A stretch of DNA of 7,427 nucleotides from an uncultured Solirubrobacterales bacterium (GTDB lineage: Bacteria > Actinomycetota > Thermoleophilia > Solirubrobacterales > Solirubrobacteraceae), in the NCBI GenBank assembly GCA_903830015.1, contig CAIKSH010000008.1, positions 1 to 7,427 on the forward strand. Direction: 5' to 3'. The notes beneath the pieces were generated by a model. It worked only from the letters and a program-made list of their open reading frames with translations. It searched no databases and had not been told where the DNA came from. Made by a program: the position numbers and the translations under genes. Every line of letters begins with the position of its first letter. Positions within the stretch are counted from its first letter, which is position 1. Of this stretch, positions 6,996 to 7,427 are shown piece by piece.

Positions 6996-7367
6996 ATGTA
7001 CGCGATCGTCAAGACAGGTGGCAAGCAGTACCGCGTCGAGGAGGGCCAGAGCCTCGTGGTCGAGCGCCTGCCCGACGACGAGGGCGCGACCGTCACCCTC
7101 GAGCCGGTCATGTACCGGTCCGACGAGATCGTCGTCGACCCGGCCGGGCTGGGGAAGGTGAAGGTCCAGGCCAAGGTCCTCGAGCATCTCCGCGGCGAGA
7201 AGATCCGCGTCTTCAAGTTCAAGCCCAAGCGCGGCTACAAGCGCACGCAGGGCCACCGCCAGGAGCTCACCCGGATCGAGGTCACCGGGATCTCCATGGG
7301 CGCTGCGGCCAAGAAGGCCCCGGCGGCCGCGGCCAAGAAGCCGGCGGCCGGGAAGGACGACGAGTAA
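6996..7367 (+). CDS. rplU: 50S ribosomal protein L21 with Ala/Lys-rich C-terminal tail
   Basis: L21 binds 23S rRNA in the large ribosomal subunit. The 123-residue product begins with the typical MYAIVKTGGKQYRVEEGQ and has the C-terminal rRNA-binding region with FKFKPKRGYKRTQGHRQ at about residues 73-89, followed by TRIEVTGIS. The core ends near residue 100, which matches the usual length of about 103. Residues 101-123 form an extra low-complexity tail rich in Ala and Lys, ending in the acidic GKDDE. The ATG is nine bases after the RNase stop. The stop and the rpmA start share one base (TAATG at 7365-7369), the usual tight rplU-rpmA pairing. Confidence 0.98.
   Translation: MYAIVKTGGKQYRVEEGQSLVVERLPDDEGATVTLEPVMYRSDEIVVDPAGLGKVKVQAKVLEHLRGEKIRVFKFKPKRGYKRTQGHRQELTRIEVTGISMGAAAKKAPAAAAKKPAAGKDDE
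7305..7340 (+). repeat. Short in-frame direct repeat in the rplU tail
   Basis: GCGGCCAAGAAG occurs at 7305-7316 and again at 7329-7340, a 24-base (eight-codon) period. Each copy encodes Ala-Ala-Lys-Lys and is followed by Ala/Pro codons. It accounts for the low-complexity end of L21 and could have grown by slippage or duplication. Confidence 0.6.
7350..7357 (+). promoter_or_regulatory. Ribosome-binding site of rpmA
   Basis: GGGAAGGA lies within the final codons of rplU, nine bases before the rpmA ATG at 7367. It is the best Shine-Dalgarno-like sequence in the window, so L27 initiation probably does not rely only on ribosomes finishing L21. Confidence 0.6.
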
Positions 7368-7427
7368 TGGCACACAAGAAGGGCGGAGGCTCCTCGCGCA
7401 ACGGGCGCGACTCGGAATCCAAGCGCC
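7367..7427 (+). CDS. rpmA: 50S ribosomal protein L27, N-terminal part (3' end outside window)
   Basis: L27 sits at the peptidyl-transferase centre of the large subunit, and its N-terminal end reaches towards the tRNA acceptor ends. The first 20 residues are visible, starting MAHKKGGGSSRNGRDSESKR, a near-perfect match to the L27 consensus. The protein starts directly with the MAHKK form. It lacks the short N-terminal extension that is cleaved off in Firmicutes. The ATG overlaps the rplU stop by one base. In many bacteria obg follows; this cannot be seen here. Confidence 0.97.
   Translation, partial: MAHKKGGGSSRNGRDSESKR

Overview
The window is one dense gene cluster on the + strand from a very GC-rich bacterium. 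It encodes, in order, the end of mreB, then mreC, mreD, a class B penicillin-binding protein of the PBP2/MrdA type, rodA, an RNase E/G, rplU (L21) and the first 20 codons of rpmA (L27). The G+C content, the GTG starts, the PBP2-RodA pair joined directly to mreBCD and the RNase E/G-L21-L27 order suggest an actinobacterium that kept the MreB rod system. Class Thermoleophilia (Solirubrobacterales-like) is the best guess. This placement is inference from protein style and gene order, not from a search.

Positions 1-5098 hold the lateral-wall elongation machinery (elongasome): the MreB filament, the MreC and MreD membrane partners, the RodA glycosyltransferase and its PBP2 transpeptidase. Positions 5112-6986 hold an RNase E/G with its catalytic aspartates, 5'-phosphate sensor residues and Zn-link. 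It has a TRAM/OB-like C-terminal segment and a short basic tail instead of a long degradosome scaffold. Positions 6996-7427 hold two large-subunit ribosomal proteins.

The genes are packed with almost no space. From mreC to the RNase gene, each stop codon overlaps the next start by four bases (ATGA, ATGA, GTGA). The last junction, rodA to the RNase gene, looks like a 13-base gap but contains a six-codon reading frame. Its ATG overlaps the rodA stop and its stop overlaps the RNase GTG, so the overlap chain continues without a break. The rplU stop and rpmA start share one base. The only gap above 20 bases is the 42 bases between mreB and mreC. I see no terminator, convincing promoter, RNA gene, mobile element or CRISPR array.

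This is a conserved housekeeping region. I found no new defence or mobile system. The points most worth a second look are the six-codon bridge, the RNase domain layout, the four outside cysteines of PBP2, and the physical linkage of wall elongation with RNA decay and ribosome assembly.
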